Part shown: piece after piece, positions 1 to 8,482 of the stretch
Layout: each line of letters starts with the position of its first letter
Numbering within the stretch: the first letter of the stretch is position 1
Position numbers and translations under genes: made by a program
The notes under the pieces: model-generated
Database searches by the model: none
Seen by the model: the letters and a program-made list of their open reading frames with translations, nothing else
What the model was told of the DNA's origin: nothing
From: DASXKD01 sp963707905
Lineage (GTDB): Bacteria; Actinomycetota; Actinomycetes; Streptosporangiales; Streptosporangiaceae
Length of the DNA stretch: 64,000 bases
Assembly: GCA_963707905.1 (NCBI GenBank)
Contig: CAVPSA010000033.1
Location: forward strand, 123,333-187,332
Direction of reading: 5' to 3'

Positions 1-1
1 C

Positions 2-1615
2 CTCTCGCAGCTGGGCATCGGCGTGTCCTCGTTCGCCTCGGTAGGCGACAAGTACGACGTGTCGAGCAACGACATGCTGACCTGGTGGGAGCAGGACGGC
101 CAGACGAAGCTCGCGGTGCTGTACGTGGAATCGTTCGGCAGCCCGCGCAAGTTCGCCAGGACCGCGCGCCGGGTGGGCCAGCGGATGCCGGTGATGACCG
201 TGGTCGGCGGCAGGTCCGCCAGCGGCCAGGCCGCCGCGGCCTCGCACACCGCAGCGGCCGCGACGTCGCTGGTGACGCAGGAGGCGCTGTTCGGGCAGGC
301 GGGCATCATCGCGGTGCCCGGTCTCGGCGAGCTGGTAGAGATCGCCGCCATGTTGTCCGCGCAGCCGCTTCCAGCGGGAAACCGGGTGGCCGTCGTGACC
401 AACGCGGGCGGCGCGGGAGTGCTGACGGCGGACGCGTGCGTCGACCAGGGGCTGCAGGTGCCTGTCCTCGCCGCGGCTACCCGGCGCAGGCTGGCCAGCG
501 TGCTGCCGTCCGGTGCGGTCGTGACCAACCCGGTCGACACCACCGCCGCGATCGGCCAGGACGCCTTCCGCGCCTGCCTGGAGGAAGTGGCGGCGGACGA
601 AGGCATCGATGCCGTCCTCGCGGTCACCGTGCCGATCGCCATGGCCGACCTGACCCAGGCGATGTGCGCCGCCCAGATCACCAAGCCGCTTGCCGCCGCA
701 GCGCTGGACCAGCAGGCTACAGTGCGGCTGCTGAACTGTGCCGAGCGCCAGGGCTGCGCCGGCGGCCCGGCCGTCATCCCGATCTACGCGTTCCCGGAGG
801 GCGCCGCCCGGGCACTGGGGCACGCCGCCAAGTACCACGCCTGGCGCGGGCGGCAGCGAGGCCAGGTCCCCGAGTTCAGCGGGCTGCGCACCACGGATGC
901 CAAGGCATGCGTGACGGCCTTTCTCCGTGCGCACCCGGCCGGCGGGTGGCTGCCCGAGGACGCCGTCCGTGAGCTGCTCGACTGCTACCAGATCCCGATC
1001 GTGCCGGCCACGCTGGCCGGGTCAGCGGAGGAGGCCGTGCGGGCCGCCGCCGGGTTCGGCTGCCCGGCGGTGCTCAAGGCCGAGGCGGCGGGCCTGGTCC
1101 ACAAGACCGAGGCCGGCGCGGTCAAGCTGGGCCTGCACGGGGAGCAGGAGGTCCGGGCGGCCTATGCCGAGCTCGCGGCCGCGTTCGGCTCTCGCCTCAC
1201 CGGCGTGGTGGTCGAGCCGATGCTCTCCGGCGGCGTGGAGGTGCTGGTGGGCGTCGTACAGGAACCCGTGTTCGGCCCGCTGGTGGTGTTCGGCCTTGGC
1301 GGGGTTGCCACCGACGTACTCGGTGACCACGCGGCCCGGCTCACCCCGCTCACCGATGCCGACGCGGACGAACTGATTCACGAGGTGCACGCGGCCCCGC
1401 TGCTGCTCGGGCACCGTGGCACCCCGCCGGTGGACATCGCCGCGCTGGCGGACGTGCTGCTGCGGGTGTCCCGTCTCGCTGACGACCTGCACGAGGTGGC
1501 CGAACTCGACCTCAACCCGGTCATCGCCACCCCGGACGGCGCCCGGGCCGTGGACGCGCGGATCCGGGTCAGCCCGGCCCAGCCACGTGACCCGTTCCTC
1601 AGACAGCTGCGCTGA
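2..1615 (+). CDS. ADP-forming acetyl/acyl-CoA synthetase, 5'-truncated
   Basis: This is the C-terminal part of an NDP-forming acyl-CoA synthetase (acetate + ATP + CoA to acetyl-CoA + ADP, or the reverse for ATP synthesis). The frame is open to the left edge and reads LSQLGIGVSSF at the start, as expected inside the family, so the true start and the N-terminal CoA-binding domain lie off the window. The succinyl-CoA-ligase-like domain includes the SHT motif; its His (codon 245-247) matches the phosphorylated catalytic His of the family. An ATP-grasp domain follows from about 930 to the end. A fermentative acetate/ATP role fits the xfp, ackA and pta genes nearby. The substrate cannot be read from sequence. 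Confidence 0.85.
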   Translation, partial: LSQLGIGVSSFASVGDKYDVSSNDMLTWWEQDGQTKLAVLYVESFGSPRKFARTARRVGQRMPVMTVVGGRSASGQAAAASHTAAAATSLVTQEALFGQAGIIAVPGLGELVEIAAMLSAQPLPAGNRVAVVTNAGGAGVLTADACVDQGLQVPVLAAATRRRLASVLPSGAVVTNPVDTTAAIGQDAFRACLEEVAADEGIDAVLAVTVPIAMADLTQAMCAAQITKPLAAAALDQQATVRLLNCAERQGCAGGPAVIPIYAFPEGAARALGHAAKYHAWRGRQRGQVPEFSGLRTTDAKACVTAFLRAHPAGGWLPEDAVRELLDCYQIPIVPATLAGSAEEAVRAAAGFGCPAVLKAEAAGLVHKTEAGAVKLGLHGEQEVRAAYAELAAAFGSRLTGVVVEPMLSGGVEVLVGVVQEPVFGPLVVFGLGGVATDVLGDHAARLTPLTDADADELIHEVHAAPLLLGHRGTPPVDIAALADVLLRVSRLADDLHEVAELDLNPVIATPDGARAVDARIRVSPAQPRDPFLRQLR

Positions 1616-1735
1616 GGCGGGGCAGGCGGCAGTATCGTCGATTGCGGCGGCGGTGTGCCCGTGACGCGGGCGTGCTCCATGGCTCGGCACTCTGCCCGCT
1701 GGTGTGCCTGTGACGGCAAGAACGGAACGAACGGC

Positions 1736-2347
1736 ATGAGCGGCATCAGGAGGCGGGCCCGGCGGCTGGCACGCAGGCTGGGGCTGGACGCCAACCCACT
1801 GCGGCGGCGCACCGACAGGATCGCCGCCTGGCTTACGGCCCAGTTGCTGCTGGCGGTGCTGATCGGGACGCCGCTGCTCGGCCTCGCGGCATTCACCTGG
1901 GCGGGCCGGGCCGGTGCCGCCGAGCAGCGAGCGGAGCGCTCCTGGCGTGCGGTGCCCGCCGTCCTGCTGCGCTCGGTGCCTGCGCCCGGCTCCTTCGCCG
2001 GCGGGGTCTTTGGCTACTCCTGGGTGCCGGCCCGGTGGACGGCACCGGACGGGCAGGTCCGTTCCGGTGACATCCCGGTCGAGGTCGGCCTGGCCGCAGG
2101 CCGTAAGGTGCGGCTGTGGGTGGATGCCGCGGGCGTGCCGGCCCAAGCCCCGCTCACCCACGGTGCGGTGCTGGCCCGGGCGGCCACCGCGGCAGCCGTT
2201 GCCATGGTCCTGCTGCTGGCCGTGCTGTCCTGGCTGGCGCTGGCCGGGCGGTGGCTGCTGGACCGGCGCAGGCTCGCTGACTGGGAACTGGCCTGGGCGA
2301 TCGTCGGCCCGCAGTGGACCAAGCGCTTCCGGTCCCGTGGTCAGTGA
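1736..2347 (+). CDS. Rv1733c-like two-TM membrane protein
   Basis: The protein resembles the mycobacterial DosR-regulon membrane protein Rv1733c. It has a basic N-terminus with NPLRRRTDR, a first membrane segment around residues 35-55, an extracytoplasmic middle with VPARW and LWVDAAG, and a second membrane segment around residues 145-170. The molecular function of the family is unknown. I chose the ATG at 1736 (203 aa). GTG 1655 and ATG 1679 are in frame but add unusual Cys-rich sequence, and no start has a strong ribosome site. A second copy of this family lies at 15612. No clear 14-bp box lies upstream, unlike most genes here. Confidence 0.75.
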   Translation: MSGIRRRARRLARRLGLDANPLRRRTDRIAAWLTAQLLLAVLIGTPLLGLAAFTWAGRAGAAEQRAERSWRAVPAVLLRSVPAPGSFAGGVFGYSWVPARWTAPDGQVRSGDIPVEVGLAAGRKVRLWVDAAGVPAQAPLTHGAVLARAATAAAVAMVLLLAVLSWLALAGRWLLDRRRLADWELAWAIVGPQWTKRFRSRGQ

Positions 2348-2354
2348 CCGGGAG

Positions 2355-2368
2355 GGGACAATGGACCC
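2355..2368. promoter_or_regulatory. weak DosR-like box
   Basis: The sequence GGGACAATGGACCC fits the GGGAC-N4 half of the recurring 14-bp palindrome, but the right arm reads GACCC instead of GTCCC. It lies 51 bases upstream of the flavin-binding gene at 2420. A small inverted repeat, GGACCCG...CGGGTCC at 2364-2388, overlaps it and could be a terminator of the preceding gene. Confidence 0.35.
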
Positions 2369-2419
2369 GGATCCCGGTAGCGGGTCCCCATCGCCGACAG
2401 CATACGAACAGGATCGCGA

Positions 2420-2911
2420 ATGTCAGAAGGCACCAGCGGTGAGGAGAACGTGAGCCCGGCAGGTGACGGGCCGGCCAGCACCCGGCCAGCGCTGGAGCCA
2501 CTGGACGAGGCGGAATGCCTGCGGCTGATCTCGCCGGGCGGCATCGGCCGGATCGCCTTCACCGGGCGCTATGGCCTGACCGTGTTTCCGGTCAACTACA
2601 GGTTGCATGACGGGGCGATCGTGTTCCGCACCGCGCAGGACAGCCCGACGGGGGAGGACCTGCGCACCGGGATCGCGCACGCCGAATACCAGGTCGCCTT
2701 CGAGATCGACCAGATCGATCAGGTGACCAGGGACGGCTGGAGCGTCCTCATCCACGGCCCGGCGCACCACATGTCTTCGGATGCCGAGCTGGCGGCGGTA
2801 CTGGAATCGGGGGTCGAGCCGTGGCCGGGAGGATCTCGCGAGCACGCGATCAGCATCACCCCCAGCAGGATCACCGGCCGCCGGCTGAGCCACCGGCCGG
2901 GCACCGGCTGA
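2420..2911 (+). CDS. pyridoxamine 5'-phosphate oxidase-like FMN-binding protein
   Basis: The predicted split-barrel flavin-binding protein is about 163 aa, of the Pyridox_ox_2 type also found in mycobacterial DosR regulons (Rv3129-like). After a Gly/Ser-rich N-terminus it reads LDEAECLRLI, then GGIGRIAF, then FPVNYRLHDGAIVFRT, the usual core of the family. It probably binds FMN or F420 and may have a redox or flavin-storage role; the substrate is unknown. Two starts compete: ATG 2420 with AGGA seven bases upstream, and in-frame GTG 2450 preceded by a stronger GAGGAG. The longer form is given. The gene follows the Rv1733c-like gene by 72 bases. Confidence 0.75.
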   Translation: MSEGTSGEENVSPAGDGPASTRPALEPLDEAECLRLISPGGIGRIAFTGRYGLTVFPVNYRLHDGAIVFRTAQDSPTGEDLRTGIAHAEYQVAFEIDQIDQVTRDGWSVLIHGPAHHMSSDAELAAVLESGVEPWPGGSREHAISITPSRITGRRLSHRPGTG

Positions 2912-3308
2912 GCCACCTGTCCCGCCCGCCCGCGTTATTCGGGTAAGTTCGCCCGCGCTCAGCACGTCTGGCATTTCAGTGCCCGCGTGTTCAGTTCGCG
3001 GCAAAAATCCTATTTAAATAAACGAAAAACTAGACTTATTTATCACACAATTCCGCCCGGACCGCTGGACATCAAGCCGCTAATGCCTATATTTGGAAAT
3101 GAAAGACTAGGAATCTGCCCCGGTGCGACGATGCAGGGTGCGACGATGCAGGTCGCCGGAGGTGCGGGGCCGGTGACACCACCTGGCACGGTGACGCGAA
3201 CCGGCACAGGGCCGGTGCCGCCAGCGGCGGGCAGCTAGCAACGGCAGGAAAGACGCAGGTCACCGGGATGCCTGGCGGTTACCCGGCGGCGAAAGGAGAA
3301 AGCCAGCG
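2912..3308. other. 397-bp intergenic region with an AT-rich patch
   Basis: I see no convincing gene here. Bases 3001-3055 are strikingly AT-rich for this genome (TTTAAATAAA, CTTATTTATCACAC), and a second AT-rich stretch lies at 3080-3115. Two copies of a 15-base unit, GGTGCGACGATGCAG, lie at 3122-3151. The open frame 2987-3238 has no ribosome site or protein-like composition. The patch could hold promoter elements of the exporter gene at 3309. Confidence 0.6.
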
Positions 3309-4319
3309 ATGCACCTGGACCCCTTTATCGTCCTGGGCAGTGCGGTTGTCGGGCTGCTTGTGGGACTGACCGGGGCCGGCGGGGGCGCCCTGATGACGCC
3401 GATGCTCATCCTGCTTTTCGGGGTGAAGCCATCCTCGGCGATCTCCAGCGACCTGGTGGCCGCGGTGGTGATGCGGCCCGTCGGCGCGGCCGTGCACCTG
3501 TACAAGAAGACGGTGAACCTGCGCCTGGTCGGCTGGATGGTGTGCGGTTCGGTGCCGATGGCGTTCGTCGGCTCCTTCCTGCTGCACAAACTCGGCAACA
3601 GTTCCTCGGCACAGGACACCGTGGAGAAGTTCCTCGGCGGCGCGCTGCTGATCGGGGCCGCGGCCATGGTGTTCCGCTACTACCTGGACCGCAGGTCCGG
3701 CCAGAGCCGGATCGGCGTCATCAGCGACGTCCAGGTCCGCCCGCTGCCGACCATCGGGATCGGCATGATCGGTGGCCTGATCGTCGGCATGACCTCGGTG
3801 GGCTCCGGGTCGCTGATGATCGTGCTGCTGCTCTTCCTCTATCCGCTGATCAGCGCCAACGCGCTTGTCGGCACCGACCTGACCCAGGCGGTCCCGCTGA
3901 CCGCGGCCGCCGCCCTGGGCGCGCTGATCTTCGGCACGGTCGAATTCGGCGTGACCGCCTCCATCATCATCGGCGCCGTGCCGGCCGTGCTGATCGGCTC
4001 GTTCTTCTCCTCGCGGGCACCGGACCGGTACATCAGGCCGATCATCACCTTCGTGATCTTCGCCTCCGGCCTGAAGTACATCGGCGTCGGCACCACCGTG
4101 CTGGGCTGGATCCTCTGCGCCGTCGCGCTGACCGGTGGCTGCTACTGGCTGTTCCGCGCCCGGCCATGGCGCAACGGCAACGGCAAACTGGCGACCGCCA
4201 CCGCGAACGGCCCGGGCCAGGCCAGCGCGAACGGCGCGGAGACGCCCCCGCCGGGCGCCAACGGCCAGCATGCCAACGGCCAGCACGCGGCCGCGGAGCA
4301 AGAGGCCAGCGGCCCTTAG
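3309..4319 (+). CDS. TauE/SafE-family sulfite/anion exporter
   Basis: A 336-aa polytopic membrane protein of the TauE/SafE family, which exports sulfite, sulfoacetate or related organosulfur anions. It starts with VLGSAVVGLLVGLTGAGGGAL, the family's glycine-rich first repeat. The second repeat starts near residue 155 with GMIGGLIVGMTSVGSGS. About eight membrane segments are visible. The ribosome site AAGGAG (3294-3299) fixes the ATG. The last 50 residues are a low-complexity Asn/Gly/Ala tail that most family members lack. A sulfur role would fit the SulP transporter at 13.7 kb and the SQR/TusE/DsrE genes at 34.5-36.6 kb, but the substrate is inferred. Confidence 0.85.
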   Translation: MHLDPFIVLGSAVVGLLVGLTGAGGGALMTPMLILLFGVKPSSAISSDLVAAVVMRPVGAAVHLYKKTVNLRLVGWMVCGSVPMAFVGSFLLHKLGNSSSAQDTVEKFLGGALLIGAAAMVFRYYLDRRSGQSRIGVISDVQVRPLPTIGIGMIGGLIVGMTSVGSGSLMIVLLLFLYPLISANALVGTDLTQAVPLTAAAALGALIFGTVEFGVTASIIIGAVPAVLIGSFFSSRAPDRYIRPIITFVIFASGLKYIGVGTTVLGWILCAVALTGGCYWLFRARPWRNGNGKLATATANGPGQASANGAETPPPGANGQHANGQHAAAEQEASGP

Positions 4320-4340
4320 CCGGTCATCGAGCGGGACCGC

Positions 4341-4368
4341 CGGCCCCAGCCGTAACGGGCTGGGGCCG
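4341..4368. terminator. hairpin terminator after exporter gene
   Basis: The inverted repeat CGGCCCCAGC / GCTGGGGCCG with a short loop lies 22 bases after the exporter stop codon. There is no T-run, as is usual in high-GC actinobacteria. Confidence 0.7.
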
Positions 4369-4438
4369 GCGCTTGTTCCGGGTGCCTCCACACGGAATAC
4401 TCATGGCGTCCGCGGCGTGGCAGGAAGGAATGGCGGCT

Positions 4439-4831
4439 ATGGGAGATTTCGAGCAGTCCCGAGAGGTGAGCGCGGCACCGGATGCGGTATGGCGCCTGGT
4501 GTCGGATCCGAACCGCCTGGCTGACTGGGTTCCCACGGCCACCGCCAGCCATCCGGCGGGCGAGGATGCGGTCCAGTTGCAAGGCGAGTCCCATGGCCAT
4601 GATTACGACACCCGCGGCGGGTTCGTAGCCGACGACGCTGCCAAGCGGCTGTCCTGGGACAGCCCGAGGCACAGCGGCTACCGGGGCACGCTCGTGGTGG
4701 CCGATCACGCGGGCGGCTCGCGGGTGACCGTCCGGGTGACCATTCCGGACGCTCCTGCCCGGGCGGACGAGGAGATCTTGCGGGGCCTTCGCGAGACTCT
4801 CGGCCGGATCGCCCAGCTCGCCGGAGCATGA
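4439..4831 (+). CDS. SRPBCC (polyketide cyclase/START-like) family protein
   Basis: A small 130-aa protein of the SRPBCC fold, a hydrophobic-cavity superfamily that binds lipids or other ligands. It begins with FEQSREVSAAPDAVWRLVSDPNRLADWVP, the family's first strand, helix and tryptophan motif, and ends in the long C-terminal helix EEILRGLRETLGRIAQLAG. AGGAAGGA at 4422-4429 favours ATG 4439; ATG 4430 and 4403 are in frame. It stands alone after a terminator. The ligand cannot be predicted. Confidence 0.75.
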   Translation: MGDFEQSREVSAAPDAVWRLVSDPNRLADWVPTATASHPAGEDAVQLQGESHGHDYDTRGGFVADDAAKRLSWDSPRHSGYRGTLVVADHAGGSRVTVRVTIPDAPARADEEILRGLRETLGRIAQLAGA

Positions 4832-4892
4832 CAGCCGGCCGCGCCGAACGCTGCCGATGACCGGATGATCTTCCTGCCGGGAGATCGGCGGG

Positions 4893-6095
4893 TTATCCGG
4901 CGGCCAGCACGGCGCGGGTCTGGCGGGCGATCTCGATGTCCTCGCGTGCGGCGATGACCAGCGTGCGCACTGCTGCGCCGGGCGCCGATACGTCGCAGTC
5001 CGGCCGTGCGGCGGCGTTGCGGCCCTCGTCCACCGCCACGCCCAGGAACTCAAGCCCGGCTGCCGCCTCGGCTCGCACCTCGCTCTGGTGCTCCCCGATC
5101 CCACCGGTGAACACCAGGGTGTCCAGGCCGCCGAGGGCGGCGGCCATCGCGGCGATCCCGGCGCGCAGCCGGTGCGCGTGCACGTCCAGCGCCAGGCGGG
5201 CGTCCGGGTTGCCCCGGGCGGCGGCCTGCCGGACGTCGCGGATGTCCCCGGAACCCCCCGGCAGCCCCGCGAGCCCGGCAAGGCCAGCGGAGAACTCCAG
5301 CCCGTCGGACACCTCGGCCACGGAAAGCCCGCCATGGCGCAGCAGCCAGACGACAAGCCCCGGGTCCACGCTCCCGGACCGGGTGGCCATGACCAGGCCC
5401 TCCAGCGGGGTGAACCCCATGGTGGTGTCCACGCACCTGCCGTCCAGGACCGCCGCGAGCGACGACCCAGCGCCGAGGTGGCAGGTCACCACGCGGTGCC
5501 GTGGCGCACTTCTGTCAGCCCCGGCCCCGCCGCCCCGCGCTCTGTTAGCCCCGGCCCCGCCCCCCCGCGCTCTGCTAGCCCCGGCCCCGCCGCCCCACCC
5601 ATTCCCGGTCAGCTGCGCGGCGCGGCCCGCGGCATAGGAGTGCGACAGCCCGTGAAAGCCGAACCGCCGCAGGCCGAAACGCCGCGTCCACGCGGCCGGC
5701 AGCGCGTAGGCGGCCGCGGCCGCGGGCAGCCCGGCGTGGAACGCGGTGTCGAAGCAGGCGACCGCGGGCACCCCGGGCAGCGCCGAGCCAACTGCCTCGA
5801 TCCCGGCCAGCGCGCGCGGCTGGTGCAGCGGGGCCAGGTCGGTCAGCGCGCCGATTCCGGCCACGACGTCCTCGTCGATCCGCGTGGCCGCGGTGAACCG
5901 GTGCCCACCGTGCACCACCCGGTGCCCGGCGGCGCCGATGCCAGCCAGCCCGTCAAGGAAGCGGCGCAGGCCGGGGTCATCCGGGCTGCCGTCCCAGGGG
6001 GACAGGTCGGCGGATGCGATCACCGTCTCCGCCGGATCGAGCACCCGCAGCTTCAGGCTGCTCGACCCGGAATTGACCACAAGGACGCTGGTCAT
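4893..6095 (-). CDS. ackA: acetate kinase with 30-residue repeat insertion
   Basis: Acetate kinase (acetyl-phosphate + ADP to acetate + ATP), 400 aa. Family motifs are present: VLVVNSGSSSLKL at the N-terminus, HRVVHGG, FDTAFH, GFHGLSHSY, VVTCHLGAGSS, MGFTPLEG and FTGGIGEH. It overlaps the phosphoketolase stop codon by four bases (ATGA), so the acetyl-phosphate made by Xfp is used by its translational neighbour. Oddly, residues about 166-195 consist of three tandem 10-aa units of the type GGGAGAxRAR, encoded by exact 30-nt repeats, between helix HSYAAGRAAQL and the phosphate-binding strand. Regulation is probably with the USP-xfp-ackA operon from the box at 9003. Confidence 0.95.
   Translation of the reverse strand: MTSVLVVNSGSSSLKLRVLDPAETVIASADLSPWDGSPDDPGLRRFLDGLAGIGAAGHRVVHGGHRFTAATRIDEDVVAGIGALTDLAPLHQPRALAGIEAVGSALPGVPAVACFDTAFHAGLPAAAAAYALPAAWTRRFGLRRFGFHGLSHSYAAGRAAQLTGNGWGGGAGASRARGGGAGANRARGGGAGADRSAPRHRVVTCHLGAGSSLAAVLDGRCVDTTMGFTPLEGLVMATRSGSVDPGLVVWLLRHGGLSVAEVSDGLEFSAGLAGLAGLPGGSGDIRDVRQAAARGNPDARLALDVHAHRLRAGIAAMAAALGGLDTLVFTGGIGEHQSEVRAEAAAGLEFLGVAVDEGRNAAARPDCDVSAPGAAVRTLVIAAREDIEIARQTRAVLAAG
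5511..5600 (-). repeat. three 30-nt tandem repeats inside ackA
   Basis: Units at 5511-5540, 5541-5570 and 5571-5600 differ at only a few bases. They keep the reading frame and each encodes ten residues (GGGAGA plus a variable residue, then RAR or RSA). Such repeats can expand or contract by slippage without breaking the protein. Confidence 0.9.
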
Positions 6096-8482
6096 TGACC
6101 GTGCCGGTGCAGCTCCGGCCAGGTCCAGCCGGTCACCTCGGGCAGGTCCTCGCCATGCTCCCTGGTCCAGGCGCGGTGCCTGACCCTGGTGTCGGCCATC
6201 TCCTGCCGCAGCCAGGCCGCCTTGCGGCTGAGCCCGGGCACCCGGTCGATCACATCCATCACCAGGTGGAACCGGTCCATGTCGTTCATGACCACCATGT
6301 CGAACGGCGTGGTGGTGGTGCCCTCCTCCTTGTAGCCGCGCACGTGGATGTTCGCGTGCCCGGCCCGCCGGTAGGTGAGCCGGTGGATCAGCCACGGGTA
6401 CCCGTGGTAGGCGAAGATCACCGGCCGGTCGGTGGTGAACAGCGCGTCGAACTCCGGGTCGCTCATTCCGTGCGGGTGCTCGGTGGACGGCTGCAGCCGC
6501 ATCAGGTCGACCACGTTCACCACCCGGACCCGCAGGTCCGGCAGCCGGTCGCGGAGGATGCTGACCGCGGCGAGCACCTCCAGGGTCGGCACGTCCCCGG
6601 CGCAGGCCAGCACCACGTCGGGCTCGGCGCCGTCGCCGTCGCTGCTGGCCCACTCCCAGATCCCCGCGCCCCTGGCGCAGTGCAGGACCGCGGAGTCCAT
6701 GTCCAGCCAGTCCTGGCTCGGCTGCTTGCCCGCGACGATCACGTTGACGTAGTCCCTGCTGCGCAGGCAGTGGTCGGCCACCGACAGCAGCGTGTTCGCG
6801 TCCGGTGGCAGGTAGACCCTGATCACCTCGGCCTTCTTGTTGACCACGTGGTCGATGAAGCCAGGGTCCTGGTGCGAGAAGCCGTTGTGATCCTGGCGCC
6901 ACACATGCGAGGTGAGCAGGTAGTTCAGCGACGCCACCGGCCGCCGCCAGGGCAGCCCCCGGGAGGTCTTCAGCCACTTGGCGTGCTGGTTGAACATCGA
7001 GTCCACGATGTGGATGAACGCCTCGTAGCAGGAGAACAGCCCGTGCCTGCCGGTCAGCAGGTACCCCTCCAGCCACCCCTGGCAGGTGTGCTCGGAGAGG
7101 ATCTCCATCACCCGGCCGTCCCGCGCGAGGTGCTCGTCGACCGGCAGGACCGCCTCCTCCCACGTCTTCCCGGTCACCTCGAGCAGCGCGCCGAGCCGGT
7201 TCGACTCGGTCTCGTCCGGGCCGAACACCCGGAAGTTCCCGGCCGCGGCGTTGCGCCGCATCACGTCGCGCAGCATCCCGCCGAGCACCCGGGTCGGCTC
7301 CGAGGTCCCGGTCCCCGGCGCCGGGACCGGGACCGCGTAGTCACGGAAGTCAGGCAGCACCAGATCCCGCAGCAGCGCGCCGCCGTTGGCGTGCGGGGAC
7401 GCGCCGAGCCGCTGCGGGCCCTCCGGCACCAGGCCAAGCAGTTCCGGCCGGGGTGCGCCGCCTGCGTCGAAAAGCTCCTCCGGCCGGTAGGAGTGCAGCC
7501 AATCCTCCAGTTGCCGCAGGTGCGCCGGGTTGGTCCGGACCTCCGCGAGCGGCACCTGGTGCGACCGCCAGGTGCCCTCCACCGGCTTCCCGTCCACCAC
7601 GGCCGGCCCGGTCCACCCCTTGGGGGAGCGCAGCACGATCATCGGCCAGCGCGCCCGCTCGCCGCCCTCGCCACCGCGGGCACGGTCCTGGATGGCCCGG
7701 ATCTCCGCGAGCGACTCGTCCAGTGCCGCTGCCATTTTTTGATGCATAACGGAAGGCTCGTGGCCGGTCACATACCTCGGCCGATAGCCGTACCCGCGCA
7801 GCAGCGCGTCGAGTTCGTCCTCCGGGAGCCGGGCCAGCAGTGCCGGGTTGGCGATCTTGTAGCCGTTGAGGTGCAGGATCGGCAGCACCGCGCCGTCCCT
7901 GGCCGGGTCGAGGAACCGGCAGCCGTGCCAGCTCGTGGCCATCGGGCCGGTCTCGGCCTCCCCGTCGCCCACCACGCACGCGACGACCAGGCCCGGGTTG
8001 TCGAACGCCGCGCCGCAGGCGTGGGAGAGCGAATAGCCGAGTTCGCCGCCCTCGTGGATGGAGCCGGGCGTCTCCGGCGCGACGTGGCTGGGCACCCCGC
8101 CGGGGAAGGAGAACTGCCGGAACAGCGTGGCCATGCCCGCCGCGTTCCGCGGCACGCTCGGGTAGACCTCCGAGTAGCTGCCTTCCAGCCAGGTGTTGGC
8201 CAGCGCCGCGGGCCCGCCGTGTCCCGGCCCGATGACGATCATCATCTCCGTGCCGTGGGCGGCAATGGCGCGGGACAGGTGCGCCCAGGCGAAGTTCAGG
8301 CCGGGGGAGGTGCCCCAGTGCCCGAGCAGCCGTGGCTTGATGTGCTCGGCGCGCAGCGGCTCGGCCAGCAGCGGGTTGGCCATCAGGTAGATCTGGCCCA
8401 CGGAAAGGTAGTTGGCCGCGCGCCAGTAGGCGTCCAGGTTTTGCAGGCTGTTGCCCGTGAGCGGGCCGGCCTCAGCCGCCAT
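6092..8482 (-). CDS. xfp: phosphoketolase (xylulose-5-P/fructose-6-P)
   Basis: Thiamine-diphosphate-dependent phosphoketolase, about 796 aa, the full length of the family. It splits xylulose-5-phosphate or fructose-6-phosphate with phosphate into acetyl-phosphate plus glyceraldehyde-3-phosphate or erythrose-4-phosphate. Visible landmarks: YWRAANYLSVGQIYL, GHWGTSPGLNF, IGPGHGGPA, VVGDGEAETGP (TPP/Mg binding), HLNGYKIANP, SHVWRQDHNGFSHQDPG and the C-terminal GYKEEGTTTTPFDM. ATG 8482 is preferred; GTG 8488 is in frame. It overlaps the USP gene upstream and ackA downstream, so three genes form one operon that yields ATP from sugar phosphate without respiration. Confidence 0.97.
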   Translation of the reverse strand: MAAEAGPLTGNSLQNLDAYWRAANYLSVGQIYLMANPLLAEPLRAEHIKPRLLGHWGTSPGLNFAWAHLSRAIAAHGTEMMIVIGPGHGGPAALANTWLEGSYSEVYPSVPRNAAGMATLFRQFSFPGGVPSHVAPETPGSIHEGGELGYSLSHACGAAFDNPGLVVACVVGDGEAETGPMATSWHGCRFLDPARDGAVLPILHLNGYKIANPALLARLPEDELDALLRGYGYRPRYVTGHEPSVMHQKMAAALDESLAEIRAIQDRARGGEGGERARWPMIVLRSPKGWTGPAVVDGKPVEGTWRSHQVPLAEVRTNPAHLRQLEDWLHSYRPEELFDAGGAPRPELLGLVPEGPQRLGASPHANGGALLRDLVLPDFRDYAVPVPAPGTGTSEPTRVLGGMLRDVMRRNAAAGNFRVFGPDETESNRLGALLEVTGKTWEEAVLPVDEHLARDGRVMEILSEHTCQGWLEGYLLTGRHGLFSCYEAFIHIVDSMFNQHAKWLKTSRGLPWRRPVASLNYLLTSHVWRQDHNGFSHQDPGFIDHVVNKKAEVIRVYLPPDANTLLSVADHCLRSRDYVNVIVAGKQPSQDWLDMDSAVLHCARGAGIWEWASSDGDGAEPDVVLACAGDVPTLEVLAAVSILRDRLPDLRVRVVNVVDLMRLQPSTEHPHGMSDPEFDALFTTDRPVIFAYHGYPWLIHRLTYRRAGHANIHVRGYKEEGTTTTPFDMVVMNDMDRFHLVMDVIDRVPGLSRKAAWLRQEMADTRVRHRAWTREHGEDLPEVTGWTWPELHRHGQ

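Noticed and set aside
1022..2161. 379-aa minus-strand frame opposite the acyl-CoA synthetase and Rv1733c-like genes
   Set aside because: It overlaps two recognisable genes and has no ribosome site or motif.
2987..3238. 83-aa frame across the AT-rich patch
   Set aside because: It has no ribosome site or recognisable motif and runs through tandem repeats; the AT-rich part is more likely regulatory.
4893..7163. 756-aa minus-strand frame joining part of the phosphoketolase region to acetate kinase as one protein
   Set aside because: Its first half is an out-of-frame reading of xfp. The true AckA start is ATG 6095, overlapping the xfp stop.
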